Source: Chloroflexota bacterium (GTDB lineage: Bacteria; Chloroflexota; Dehalococcoidia; Lucifugimonadales; UBA3495). Taken from it: a DNA stretch of 64,000 bases. The position numbers and the translations under genes were made by a program. Under the pieces are notes generated by a model, which had not been told where the DNA came from, did no database searches, and saw only the letters and a program-made list of their open reading frames with translations. Where the stretch lies: the NCBI GenBank assembly GCA_009840165.1, contig VXOG01000028.1, positions 91,937-155,936 on the forward strand, given 5' to 3'. How positions within the stretch are numbered: the stretch's first letter is position 1; each line of letters opens with the position of its first letter. Below are positions 1 to 9,649 of the stretch, piece by piece.

Positions 1-808
1 CCCAGCCCTGCAACACCCCGACCCCGGTGGTGAACATCACAAAGGTCGGCAGAAACGCCACGAACTGCGAATTGCGCAGCGTGTCCTTGAATCCCTGCCA
101 GAAGTGCACTTCTGCCGGCGAAATGTCTCGCGGCGCTCGGTTCCACACCGCGCGCAGCGATAAGTAGCGAAATACCAGCGCCACCACCGCGAAAAAGGTC
201 CCGGCAACCTGGAACCCAAAGGCATCCTTGATGAACCCTCCGGCCACTAGCCCCAGCCCGGCGCCGCCAACGGCGAACAGGAAGATCAGGCTCACCACGC
301 TCATGCGGTCGCGCGCCGTCCTGGTCAATTCCGGCACCAGTGCCTCCAAAGCGCCGCTGGACATCGTCGCCGCCGTGAAGAACAGTTCCAGCATCAGCAC
401 GAAGTACAGCGCATTCCACCAACTGCTGCCCTCCACGGGCAGCGACCAGATCAAAGCTCCGAACAGCGCATAAAACGGAGTGGAGAACATGATGAACGGA
501 ATGCGCCGCCCCCACCGGCTCCGCGTCCGGTCACTCCACCAGCCAATCAGCGGATCCGTGAATGCGTCGATGAAGCGTCCCGCGAAAATCAGAACTCCCG
601 CCAACACCCGGGCGTCTATGTCGAAACCCAGCAACGACACGTCAGGAACCCGGCTCATTCCCTCAATTGCCGGCGGCGCCAGGAAAAATAGCACCCACTG
701 TTGCCGAAAATAGCTTATTGCCTGCAAACCCACGTGATCCGCAGAGAAAAGCATTTTGTTAAGCAGCGGCATTCGCGGCGCCGCTTGTCCCGCCGTATCC
801 GTAGTCAT
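1..808 (-). CDS. MFS / GPH-family sugar:cation symporter-like transporter (3' end outside window)
   Basis: Reading the minus strand from ATG at 808 gives MTTDTAGQAAPRMPLLNKMLFSADHVGLQAISYF...FAGRFIDAFTDPLIGWWSDRTRSRWGRRIPFIM, a typical GPH/MFS motif; frame stays open to the window edge (absent from the ORF track because truncated). Confidence 0.85.
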   Translation of the reverse strand, partial: MTTDTAGQAAPRMPLLNKMLFSADHVGLQAISYFRQQWVLFFLAPPAIEGMSRVPDVSLLGFDIDARVLAGVLIFAGRFIDAFTDPLIGWWSDRTRSRWGRRIPFIMFSTPFYALFGALIWSLPVEGSSWWNALYFVLMLELFFTAATMSSGALEALVPELTRTARDRMSVVSLIFLFAVGGAGLGLVAGGFIKDAFGFQVAGTFFAVVALVFRYLSLRAVWNRAPRDISPAEVHFWQGFKDTLRNSQFVAFLPTFVMFTTGVGVLQGW

Positions 809-956
809 TGCATAAGCTGCCAACCACTCATTCGGGCCGCAATGTACCACATCCGGGTTGTCCCGCAAGCCGGTGTGATAAGATAACTACCGTCGTTTTC
901 GAGTCAGATCGACTGCTTATCAACCTCCCTAATCAGCGCCCAACAGAGGTTTCAAC

Positions 957-1430
957 ATGGCCATCACCGTAGGACAGCCCGCCCCCGACTTCACTCTCCA
1001 CGAAAACCCCGCCACACAGCACAGCCTCAGCGACTACCGTGGCAAGAACGTCGTTATCGCCTTCTTCCCCGGCGCTTTCACCGGCGTCTGCACCACCGAG
1101 ATGTGCGCCTTCCGAGACCGGATTGACGATTTCAACGGCCTGAACGCCGTCGTCCTCGGAATCACCGTTGACCCACCCTTCGCCCAAGCCGCTTGGAAAG
1201 CCGCCAACAACGTCGAGTACACCTTCCTCAGCGACTACAACCGCGAGGTCGTCAACGCCTACGATGTCGCCCTGCCCGGCCTCGCCGGAATGCAGGGTTA
1301 CGTCGCCGCCAAGCGCGCCGTTACCATCGTGGACGGCGAAGGCGTCGTCCGCTATCACTGGGTATCCGAATCGCCCGCTAACGAGCCGGACTACGACGAG
1401 GTGCGCGCCGCCGTCGCCGCCCTCAGCTAA
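957..1430 (+). CDS. Peroxiredoxin (AhpC/TSA family, thioredoxin fold)
   Basis: MAITVGQPAPDFTL...FFPGAFTGVCTTEMCAFRD peroxidatic Cys motif. Confidence 0.95.
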   Translation: MAITVGQPAPDFTLHENPATQHSLSDYRGKNVVIAFFPGAFTGVCTTEMCAFRDRIDDFNGLNAVVLGITVDPPFAQAAWKAANNVEYTFLSDYNREVVNAYDVALPGLAGMQGYVAAKRAVTIVDGEGVVRYHWVSESPANEPDYDEVRAAVAALS

Positions 1431-1457
1431 ACTACTCGCCGGCTGGAACCATTCGGC

Positions 1458-1485
1458 GTAGGGGCGAATAATCATTCGCCCCTAT
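1458..1485. repeat. Palindromic repeat, GTAGGGGCGAAT family
   Basis: GTAGGGGCGAATAATCATTCGCCCCTAT between convergent genes. Confidence 0.9.
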
Positions 1486-1499
1486 TTTCATATCGACTG

Positions 1500-2462
1500 T
1501 CACGAGTGGCTGACCAGCCGCTCCACCACCATCTCCGTCAACCGTCCCGCATCCACCCCCAGGCACACGTTCACGTTCGCCTCCCGCCCGGTCATGCTGT
1601 ACCAGTCCACCACCGTCTGCCCCCGCGTCAGTTCGCCGCCCGTATCCACCGCCACTGCCAGCCGTTCCGTCTCAAACAGTGTCGGATCTACCGCGTATGC
1701 CACTGCTGGCACGTCGTTGTAGCGCACTGCCTCGCCCTCCGCCAGCCGGCCCAATCGCCGGTACGCCGCCCGCGTATATTCCGACGCCGACACCAACAGC
1801 CGCACCGCCGGGGCCGGACATTCAACCAGCCGAGCGAACTGTTCATCGGAAAACCCGCAGTGGTCGCAAACGTCCAACCCCACCTGCACGATCCGCACTC
1901 CGGAGTCATACAGAATCGCCGCCGCTTCCGGGTCCTCGTGTATGTTGGCCGTCGCTACGGGCGATACGTTGCCCGGAACTCGCACCGCGCCCCCCATCAC
2001 CACCACCTCCGCCAGCGCATCCGCGATCTCCGGCGCCAACCGCAACGCGAGGGCCACATTAGTCATCCTCCCCAACGCCAGCAGGGTAATTTCCCCGGGC
2101 GATTCCGAAGCCCGCCGCGCAATCTCCACCGCCGCGTGCTGCGTAATTCCATCGCCGTCATCCGAACCTCGTAAATCGCCCGCCGTCGCTCCTCCCAGCG
2201 CATCCCCGCCGTGAATATGCGCGGCCCAACCTTCGTTGGCCTTACGCAGCAAGGGCCCTTGGGCGCCCGGATACACCGGCACGTCGCCTCGGCCTGCAAC
2301 CTTCAGGATGTGCCGCGCGTTGGCCGCGCACTGTTCCATCGACCCGTTGCCGTAGCTGATGGTCAACGCCTCTACCTGCAATTCCGGGCTGGCCAACGCC
2401 AGCAGAATCGCAGCCAAGTCATCAACGCCGGGATCAGTATCAATTATCACGCGCTTGGGCAT
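1500..2462 (-). CDS. Nucleoside hydrolase (inosine/uridine-preferring family)
   Basis: MPKRVIIDTDPGVDDLAAILLAL DTDxGxDD motif; start placed at MPKR rather than the longer ORF start at 2564. Confidence 0.93.
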   Translation of the reverse strand: MPKRVIIDTDPGVDDLAAILLALASPELQVEALTISYGNGSMEQCAANARHILKVAGRGDVPVYPGAQGPLLRKANEGWAAHIHGGDALGGATAGDLRGSDDGDGITQHAAVEIARRASESPGEITLLALGRMTNVALALRLAPEIADALAEVVVMGGAVRVPGNVSPVATANIHEDPEAAAILYDSGVRIVQVGLDVCDHCGFSDEQFARLVECPAPAVRLLVSASEYTRAAYRRLGRLAEGEAVRYNDVPAVAYAVDPTLFETERLAVAVDTGGELTRGQTVVDWYSMTGREANVNVCLGVDAGRLTEMVVERLVSHS

Positions 2463-2617
2463 TGATCTCGTCTCCTCCGCCGCCAATCCTGTGAATCTTC
2501 CAATCCGGCAAATCCTGATTCTGACAATCCCCGGCCTTTTGACGATGCTACCGGGTTGAGGCATTATAGCCGCTGCAATTCGCTCGCCATCGGCGGACGA
2601 TTTCGGAGGGAATATTA

Positions 2618-3706
2618 ATGGCGGTTAATGAAGTTAAAGGTGTCATCTCCAGGGCCAAAGGCGCGGGCGTCGAGTTGGTCACTATCCACGTGCCCGACCC
2701 CGGCGAGGGCGAGGCTCTCGTGCGCGTTCAGGCTTGCGGCGTCTGCCACACTGACCTGCACTACCGGGAAGGCGCAATCAACGACGACTTCCCCTTCCTG
2801 CTCGGACACGAAGCGGCGGGAGTCGTCGAAAAAATCGGCGACGGCGTAACCAACGTGCAGCCCGGCGATTTTGTGATCCTCGCCTGGCGCGCCCCTTGCG
2901 GAAACTGCCGCTCCTGCTACCGCGGTCGTCCGTGGTACTGCTTCGCCAGCCGCAACGCCCAGCAGAAAATGACCCTGCCCGACGGCTCGCCCCTATCGCC
3001 CGCCCTCGGCATCGGCGCATTCTGCGAGCTCACCCTCGTGGACGCTTTGCAGGCCGTGAAGGTTGACCCGGCCGCCAGCCCGCTGGCCGCCGGCCTTATC
3101 GGTTGCGGCGTCATGGCCGGCCTGGGCGCTGCCATGAACACCGGCGGCGTCGGCCGCGGGGATTCCGTCGCCGTCATCGGATGCGGCGGCGTGGGCAACG
3201 CCGCAATCGCCGGCTCCCGGCTCGCCGGCGCCCACACCATCATAGCGGTGGACATCGACGACCGCAAGCTGGAGTGGGCCAAGGGCTTCGGCGCAACCCA
3301 CACCGTCAACTCCACGCAGACCGACGCTGTGGAAGCCATCCGCGCGCTCACCGATGGCAACGGCGCCAACGTCACCATCGAGGCCGTCGGCAATCCCGCC
3401 ACCTATGAGCAGGCTTTCTACGCCCGCGACCTGGCCGGAACCGTCGTCCTGGTAGGCGTGCCGGATCCCACCATGAAAATTGAACTGCCCTTAATCGAAG
3501 TATTCGGACGCGGCGGCTCTCTGAAATCCTCGTGGTACGGCGACTGTCTCCCCACCCGCGACTTCCCCATGCTCATCGACCTCTACATGCAGGGGCGGCT
3601 CGATCTCGATGCCTTCGTCAGCGAACGCATCGGCATCGGCGACGTGGAAGAAGCCTTCACCAGCATGGAGCGCGGTGAAGTCCTCCGCTCCGTCGTAGTT
3701 ATGTAA
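2618..3706 (+). CDS. Zn-dependent alcohol dehydrogenase (MDR superfamily, class III-like)
   Basis: [13 protein letters not shown]...[15 protein letters not shown], structural Zn cysteines [21 protein letters not shown] nucleotide-binding motif. Confidence 0.93.
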   Translation: MAVNEVKGVISRAKGAGVELVTIHVPDPGEGEALVRVQACGVCHTDLHYREGAINDDFPFLLGHEAAGVVEKIGDGVTNVQPGDFVILAWRAPCGNCRSCYRGRPWYCFASRNAQQKMTLPDGSPLSPALGIGAFCELTLVDALQAVKVDPAASPLAAGLIGCGVMAGLGAAMNTGGVGRGDSVAVIGCGGVGNAAIAGSRLAGAHTIIAVDIDDRKLEWAKGFGATHTVNSTQTDAVEAIRALTDGNGANVTIEAVGNPATYEQAFYARDLAGTVVLVGVPDPTMKIELPLIEVFGRGGSLKSSWYGDCLPTRDFPMLIDLYMQGRLDLDAFVSERIGIGDVEEAFTSMERGEVLRSVVVM

Positions 3707-3751
3707 AGACACCACAACAAACTCCCTCTCCCCTGCCACATCGCGCCATTT

Positions 3752-3791
3752 GCTCCCTCTCCCCTGGTGGGAGAGGGTTGGGTGAGGGGGA
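3752..3791. repeat. CCCTCTCCCCTGGTGGGAGAGGGTTGGGTGAGGGGG repeat
   Basis: Second copy at 5000-5033. Confidence 0.8.
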
Positions 3792-3812
3792 AATCCTGTT
3801 AAGGAATCGAGT

Positions 3813-4550
3813 ATGGCAACCTTCCTCCTCGTCCACGGCGCATGGCACGGCGGCTGGTGTTGGTGGAAAACCGCGCCGCCGCTGCGCGACGCCGGTCATC
3901 TCGCCTACGCGCCCAGCCTCACCGGCCTGGGCGACCGCGAGCACCTGGCACGCCTGATACCGCCGGCCGTCCTGAATCTCGACCTCCATATCCGCGACAT
4001 CGTCCAGCTGCTGGACTCCGAAGATCTTTCAGATGTGGTTCTGGTTGGCCACGCCTACGCCGGCATGGTAATCACCGGGGTTGCGGAACTGCGACCGGAA
4101 CGCATCGCCGCGCTGGTTTATGTCAACGGAGTCGCCCCGGCCGACGGCGAAGCGATGATCGACCAACTGGCCGCCGTCCGCGGCCCCGAGTTCGTCGCCC
4201 GAATCCGGCAGCATATCGACGATGGCGAGCCGTTCATGGCCCAACCCACAACGGCCCCGGAAATCGCCCAGCGATGGGCCATCACCGACCCGGCTGACCA
4301 GGCATTCGCCCTGCCCAGGCTCTCGCCACAGCCCACCTTGACCTTCGCCCAGCCGGTCCGCACGGGCCGCGCCGAGGCCGCCAGTATCCGCCGTGAGTTC
4401 ATCCTGTGCAGCGAATCCGGGTTTGAATCGGTGGCCGAACACGCCGCCGCCAGCGGCTGGGGCGTCCACCACATCGACACCGGCCACGACCCCATGGTCA
4501 CTGAACCCGAACAACTATCCCAAATCCTGCTCAACATTGCCGCCGACTAA
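3813..4550 (+). CDS. Alpha/beta hydrolase (esterase-like)
   Basis: FLLVHGAWHGGWCW oxyanion motif, VVLVGHAYAGMV nucleophile-elbow region. Confidence 0.85.
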   Translation: MATFLLVHGAWHGGWCWWKTAPPLRDAGHLAYAPSLTGLGDREHLARLIPPAVLNLDLHIRDIVQLLDSEDLSDVVLVGHAYAGMVITGVAELRPERIAALVYVNGVAPADGEAMIDQLAAVRGPEFVARIRQHIDDGEPFMAQPTTAPEIAQRWAITDPADQAFALPRLSPQPTLTFAQPVRTGRAEAASIRREFILCSESGFESVAEHAAASGWGVHHIDTGHDPMVTEPEQLSQILLNIAAD

Positions 4551-4560
4551 TGTCCGTCCG

Positions 4561-4586
4561 TCATTCCCGCGAAAGCGGGAATCCAG
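4561..4586. repeat. REP-like TCATTCCCGCGAAAGCGGGAATCCAG
   Basis: Related copies at 18164-18190, 21489-21512 (inverted), 44979-45004. Confidence 0.85.
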
Positions 4587-4659
4587 ACACCCCATACACA
4601 GGCAGTGCGGAGGGAAACATCGGCCCAAATGAACCAACATCCCGAATCTCCGAAATCCC

Positions 4660-4706
4660 AAAATAACGTCACCACGTACTTGATACGGGGCCAGTAAATA
4701 CTGATT
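4660..4706. repeat. Dispersed repeat AAATAACGTCACCACGTACTTGATACGGGGCCAGTAAATACTGATTCAGA
   Basis: Near-copy at 5218-5266. Confidence 0.8.
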
Positions 4707-4999
4707 CAGAGAAATGACACCCGCCTGTTGCGCCAAACCGTCCATACGTTCTATCCTACTTGTGTCAGGTTTCCCGCCGGGCCCTCGAGAACCCGGCGGA
4801 ACTAGCCGCATCGCATGCAGCGGCAAGCCACCGAAACTACTACACATAGCGAGGTGTCATCGGTTCGGGTCGCTCAACGGCCTGTCGGTTACCCAAAAGC
4901 AGAATTCGGTTCCCCAGGAGCCTAGAGTCGGTCTATTCCCCGACCAAGCTCCCGGAACCCGGCGGGTGCCATCACCGCCCCACGAGGGCCGTCAATAGC

Positions 5000-5033
5000 C
5001 CCCTCCCCTGGTGGGAGAGGGTTGGCGAGGGGG
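5000..5033. repeat. CCCCTCCCCTGGTGGGAGAGGGTTGGCGAGGGGG repeat
   Basis: Matches 3752-3791. Confidence 0.8.
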
Positions 5034-5217
5034 CAAAAGCCCTCGCCACTAGGGCGGCCAGCACGTGGAAGTCTAGGGCTATATCTCTCTGCGCAAGCAA
5101 AAAACAGTGTTGGCCGTGCTCCGACACGCAACCCGAACCGCAAACCTGACACCAAAATCCTCAAAACCCAAGCAGCCAAGCCCAGTTGAGGTGAACCTGA
5201 GCAAATTCCCCATCCTT

Positions 5218-5266
5218 GAAATAGCGTCACCCCGTACTTGATACGGGGCCGTAAATCCTGATTCAA
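5218..5266. repeat. Dispersed repeat GAAATAGCGTCACCCCGTACTTGATACGGGGCCGTAAATCCTGATTCAAA
   Basis: Near-copy at 4660-4706; contains CCCCGTA-CTTGA-TACGGGG hairpin. Confidence 0.8.
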
Positions 5267-5320
5267 ACAATCCTGTGCTACGATACTTGGTGTAACCCAT
5301 ACGCTAAGGAGAATCCCAAC

Positions 5321-6046
5321 ATGGCCGACTCAGCTTTGGGCCTGGACGTCCGGGCCTGCATTTTCGATGTCTTCGGCACCGTCGTCGATTGGCGTTCCAG
5401 CATCACCGAACAGTGCGCCAACATGGGCCGCATCAAGGGTATCGACCGCGACTGGGGCGCATTCGCTGACGCCTGGCGCGGCAAGTATCGCCCCTACATG
5501 GACAAGGTACGCAACGGCGCGTTGCCCTGGACCAACCTGGACGCTCTGCACCGTATGTCGCTGGACGAGGTTCTCGACGAGTTTGAGATCAGCGGCTTCA
5601 GCGACGACGAAAAGATGGAAGTCGCTTATTTCTGGCACAACCTCCGTCCCTGGGCCGACAGCGTGCCCGGCCTCTACCGCCTCAAAAACAAGTTCGTCAT
5701 CGCGCCCATGTCCAACGGCAACATCGCCCTGATGACCAACATGGCCAAGAACGGCGGTATGCCGTGGGACTGCATCCTCGGCGCAGAGGTCGCCCAGCAC
5801 TACAAGCCCGACCCGGAAAGCTACGGCACCGCCGTTAAACTGCTCGGCCTCAAAGCCGAACAGGTGATGATGGTCGCCGCCCATCAGGGCGACTTGCTGG
5901 CCTCCGCCAAAGTCGGCCTTCGCACGGCGTTCGTCCCCCGGCCACGCGAGCACGGCCCCGACCGCACGCCGGATCCCACTCCGGACCCGTCCTTCAACGT
6001 CGTCGCCGAAAACTTCGTTGACCTCGCCGCCAAGCTCGGCGCATAG
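5321..6046 (+). CDS. Haloacid dehalogenase type II (HAD superfamily)
   Basis: CIFDVFGTVVDWRSSI, APMSNGN, HYKPDPESY HAD motifs. Confidence 0.93.
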   Translation: MADSALGLDVRACIFDVFGTVVDWRSSITEQCANMGRIKGIDRDWGAFADAWRGKYRPYMDKVRNGALPWTNLDALHRMSLDEVLDEFEISGFSDDEKMEVAYFWHNLRPWADSVPGLYRLKNKFVIAPMSNGNIALMTNMAKNGGMPWDCILGAEVAQHYKPDPESYGTAVKLLGLKAEQVMMVAAHQGDLLASAKVGLRTAFVPRPREHGPDRTPDPTPDPSFNVVAENFVDLAAKLGA

Positions 6047-6078
6047 AAATCCCGGCTCAAGGATCTGCCCGGAACTCC

Positions 6079-6106
6079 GTAGGTGCGAGGCATGCCTCGC
6101 ACCTAC
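6079..6106. repeat. Palindromic repeat, variant arm
   Basis: GTAGGTGCGAGGCATGCCTCGCACCTAC. Confidence 0.85.
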
Positions 6107-6148
6107 CTTTACCGACAACATCCAAGAGGCAAATAGCGTCAGGGGAGC

Positions 6149-6177
6149 GTAGGGGCGGGTTTCAAACCCGCCCCTAC
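6149..6177. repeat. Palindromic repeat, variant arm
   Basis: GTAGGGGCGGGTTTCAAACCCGCCCCTAC. Confidence 0.9.
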
Positions 6178-6191
6178 TTTTCTCACCGCGC

Positions 6192-7232
6192 TTACGCCTC
6201 CGCCATAGGCTCCAACCCGCACACCTCGGCCACCAGCTCATAAGAACGCAGCCGGTCCTCAAAGTGGTAGCAGATGGTCACTACGCTCAGGTCTCGCGTC
6301 TGGTAGTCTTCTGCCACCTTTTCCAACCCGGTCTTCACCTGTTCCGGGTCTCCGTCCACGCAGTTCCGCATGTACTGCTGGATGAACTGCCACTCGTTGG
6401 TCAGGTACTTGTAATTCGCCGCCAGCTCGGGGGATGGGATACCCTTGGCGCGCCCGGTTACCGAACGCAGCCGACCAAGGTTCCGGCTTGACGCAATGCG
6501 CACCGCTTCTTCCTCTGTCTCCGCACATAGCACCTGCACTCCCACGTTCACCAACGGCTCTGACAGGTATTCTGAAGGCTCAAAATTCTGGCGGTAGGAT
6601 TCCACAATCTGCGGCCCGTCCGTCGCCCCCATCCCGAAGAAGTGGGCATACGCGAACGGCAGACCCATCTTGGCCGCCATGAACGCCGATTCGTACCGCG
6701 ACCCCAGCAGCCATACCTGCGGCGCAGTGTCCGTCTCTTCGTCCGGCGACGCCATCACCTCATTGAATGGATGGTCGTCCGGCTGCGTGTCTTCCAGGTA
6801 GTTGATCACGTCCCGCACCTGCTGCGGAAAATGCCGCACGTCCTTGGGCATGCTCGGGTACGCCAGCGCCGCCGCCGTTATATGGTCGCTCCCCGGCGCC
6901 CGGCCAATGCCCAGGTCAATCCGGTCCGGGTACAGTGAATCCAGTATCCGAAAAGTCTCCGCCACCTTCAGCGCGCTGTAGTGCGGCAGCATCACGCCGC
7001 CCGAACCTACCCGTATCCGCTTGGTGTGGGCCGCGATCTGTCCCACCATCACCTCCGGGGCCGTGCCGGCAAAGTTGGGCAGGTTGTGGTGTTCCGCCAC
7101 CCAGTACCGTTGGTAGCCTAGCCTTTCCGTGGCCACGGCCAACTCGATGGTCTCCCTCAGCGCCGTGCCGGAGTTGCTGCCCTCCCGCATCGGCGACTGG
7201 TCAACCACGCTCAGTTGCAGTTTCTCGCTCAA
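6192..7232 (-). CDS. LLM-class flavin-dependent oxidoreductase (luciferase-like)
   Basis: LSVVDQSPMREG...ERLGYQRYWVAEHHN...RIRVGSGGVMLPHYSALKVAE. Confidence 0.93.
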   Translation of the reverse strand: MSEKLQLSVVDQSPMREGSNSGTALRETIELAVATERLGYQRYWVAEHHNLPNFAGTAPEVMVGQIAAHTKRIRVGSGGVMLPHYSALKVAETFRILDSLYPDRIDLGIGRAPGSDHITAAALAYPSMPKDVRHFPQQVRDVINYLEDTQPDDHPFNEVMASPDEETDTAPQVWLLGSRYESAFMAAKMGLPFAYAHFFGMGATDGPQIVESYRQNFEPSEYLSEPLVNVGVQVLCAETEEEAVRIASSRNLGRLRSVTGRAKGIPSPELAANYKYLTNEWQFIQQYMRNCVDGDPEQVKTGLEKVAEDYQTRDLSVVTICYHFEDRLRSYELVAEVCGLEPMAEA

Positions 7233-7424
7233 TTTTTACCCCTGTTCGCCCCGAATCCGCAGTCGCACGACGGCAATTGTCCGGCGGCGCTATCTGGTTT
7301 ATTTGAAATTCGCAGGTTGCCGAAACTAACCCGCCGGCTTATTATAGTATTGTCAAACGGCATACGCAGTGGCTGGAATCGAACCCGACCCCGAAAGCTG
7401 CCCTTCTTGCTCTTCGATAAAATT

Positions 7425-8741
7425 ATGCGCGCGAAACCGGGAGTGACCAAAACCCCGGCTGTCGAAAAACCGCTAACCGCCAGCGGTAGCAAGTACCTAC
7501 TTGAACGTATCGTCAAGTGGGTGCTTTTTCTTTTGGCGACCGTTTCCGTCCTGACCACCGTCGGCATCATATCCGTCCTGCTCTACGAGGGCATTCAGTT
7601 CTTCACTTCCGACTTCTACCAGGAGAAGCACAGCGAGCTGGAGGTCACCGGCGAGGCGGCTGGGCTCGCCGCCGAATCGGCTCCAACGACCCTGGCCCCC
7701 GGCATCGTGCCCAGGGTGGTCGTGCGTTCAACCACCGATGCGCTGATCTTCGTCAACTGGGATGCGCCGACCGTAGGCCGGGCCCCAGTCTATTACGACG
7801 TAGCCATCACTCCCAACCTCGGCCTGGACTTGACCGACTGCGCCAATCTCTCCGCCGAGCGCACCTCGTGCGTTATATCCGACGCCGGTCTCGGCCGTTC
7901 CTACAAGGTCTCGGTGGCCGCGGTCGCCGGCGTGAGCAAAGGAGTCGCGCTGGAAACTGAGTCCTTCCAGGTCCCCGAAAAGGTCCGATGGCACCGCTAC
8001 TTCACCGACACCAAATGGCGTACCCTGCTGGTGCCTCGTTCCTACGGAATCTGGCCCCTGCTGGTCGGCACCATGATGATCGCCGTCCTCGCCATGCTGG
8101 TCGCCGTCCCCCTCGGCCTCCTCAGCGCCATCTTCCTCAGCGAATATGCCCATCCCAGGCTGCGCGCCATCGCGAAGCCAATACTGGAAGTCCTCGCCGG
8201 CGTTCCTACGGTCGTTTATGGCTTCTTCGCCCTCTTCTTCATCACCCCGCTGCTCCGGACCATCAGCGACGACGTGGGCATCTTCAACGCCCTGTCCGCC
8301 GCCATCGTGATGGGCGTGATGATTGTTCCCATGGTCTCCAGTTTGAGCGAAGACGCCATGCGTGCCGTTCCCATCTCCCTCCGCGAGGGCGCTTACGCCC
8401 TCGGCGCGACCAAGGTGGAAGTTGCCACCAAGGTGGTGGTTCCCGCCGCCCTCTCCGGCATCGTCGCCGCCTTCATCCTGGGCATGTCCCGCGCTGTCGG
8501 AGAAACCATGATCGTTTTCATCGCCGCCGGCCAGAACGAAAAACTCACCTTCAACCCTCTCGACCCGGTCAACACCATGACCGGCTTCATGGCCACCACC
8601 AACTTCAGCGACAACGCCATACCCGGAACCGCCCAGTTCCAGGCTCTGTTTGCCGTTGGCATCACCCTGTTTGTCATCACCCTGTTGATGAACCTGCTGA
8701 GCCAGTTACTGGTCGCCCGATTCCGTGAGGTTTACGAATAA
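7425..8741 (+). CDS. pstC: Phosphate ABC transporter permease PstC with a long inserted extracytoplasmic region
   Basis: C-terminal permease MLVAVPLGLLSAIFLSEYAHPRLRAIAKPILEVLAGVPTVVYGFFALFF; start placed at in-frame ATG 7425. Confidence 0.93.
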   Translation: MRAKPGVTKTPAVEKPLTASGSKYLLERIVKWVLFLLATVSVLTTVGIISVLLYEGIQFFTSDFYQEKHSELEVTGEAAGLAAESAPTTLAPGIVPRVVVRSTTDALIFVNWDAPTVGRAPVYYDVAITPNLGLDLTDCANLSAERTSCVISDAGLGRSYKVSVAAVAGVSKGVALETESFQVPEKVRWHRYFTDTKWRTLLVPRSYGIWPLLVGTMMIAVLAMLVAVPLGLLSAIFLSEYAHPRLRAIAKPILEVLAGVPTVVYGFFALFFITPLLRTISDDVGIFNALSAAIVMGVMIVPMVSSLSEDAMRAVPISLREGAYALGATKVEVATKVVVPAALSGIVAAFILGMSRAVGETMIVFIAAGQNEKLTFNPLDPVNTMTGFMATTNFSDNAIPGTAQFQALFAVGITLFVITLLMNLLSQLLVARFREVYE

Positions 8742-9643
8742 TGGCAGTCGTGCTTGAACAGGACTACAATCGCCGGCTTTCGGCCCGGAAGCGCAGGGCC
8801 AGGATGTTCTACGCCGTCTGCGTGGCTGCCGTCGTCATCGCCCTTGTTATGCTGGTCGCGCTGCTCTACAGCGTGATTTCGGAGGCCGTCCACTGGTACA
8901 GCCTGGAAGGTACCTCGTTGAACACTCTGTTCACGGAAGGGCCGTCCAGCAAGGCCATCAAGTCGGGTCTTTTCCCCGCCATCATAGGGACCCTTTGGGT
9001 CATGGCAATCTGCGTGTTCGTTTCGTTCACCGTTGGCGTTTCTGCGGCGGTCTATCTCGAGGAGTATTCCGGCGGCAGCCGCATCGCCGAGTTGATCCAG
9101 ATCAACATCCAGAACCTGGCCGCCGTCCCGTCAATCGTGTATGGTATCCTCGGGCTCAGCATATTCGTGGCCCTCTTTGCCCTCGGCAAGAGCACCCTCG
9201 CCGCCGGCCTTACCCTGGCTCTGCTGATCATGCCCGTGGTGATCGTGTCGTCCCAGGAGGCCATACGCGCTGTGCCGTCGTCCATCCGCGAGGGCGGCTA
9301 CGCTCTGGGCGGAACCCGATGGCAAGTCATTTGGCGTCTAGTCCTTCCCCAGGCCATGCCAGGCATCTTGACCGGCATCATCCTTGCAGTCAGCCGCGCT
9401 ATGGGGGAGGCCGCGCCATTGGTCATCATGGGCGCCCTGTCCTTTGTGTCCTTCGCGCCCGCCCATCCGCTCGACCGCTTCACCGTGCTTCCCATTCAGG
9501 TCTACGTGTGGATTTCCAAACCGCAGGAGGAGTTCCACCAACTGGCCGCCGCCGGCATCATCGTGCTGCTCATCATGCTGCTCGGCATGAACGCCTTTGC
9601 CATCTTCCTTCGCAACCGACTCCAAAAGAACCAACGGGGGTAG
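8741..9643 (+). CDS. pstA: Phosphate ABC transporter permease PstA
   Basis: VGVSAAVYLEEYSGGSRIAELIQINIQNLAAVPSIVYGILGL; overlaps the pstC stop. Confidence 0.95.
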   Translation: MAVVLEQDYNRRLSARKRRARMFYAVCVAAVVIALVMLVALLYSVISEAVHWYSLEGTSLNTLFTEGPSSKAIKSGLFPAIIGTLWVMAICVFVSFTVGVSAAVYLEEYSGGSRIAELIQINIQNLAAVPSIVYGILGLSIFVALFALGKSTLAAGLTLALLIMPVVIVSSQEAIRAVPSSIREGGYALGGTRWQVIWRLVLPQAMPGILTGIILAVSRAMGEAAPLVIMGALSFVSFAPAHPLDRFTVLPIQVYVWISKPQEEFHQLAAAGIIVLLIMLLGMNAFAIFLRNRLQKNQRG

Positions 9644-9649
9644 TCCCAA

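Noticed and set aside
5330-6262. 310 aa minus-strand ORF
   Set aside because: Antisense to the HAD dehalogenase, which has clear motifs.
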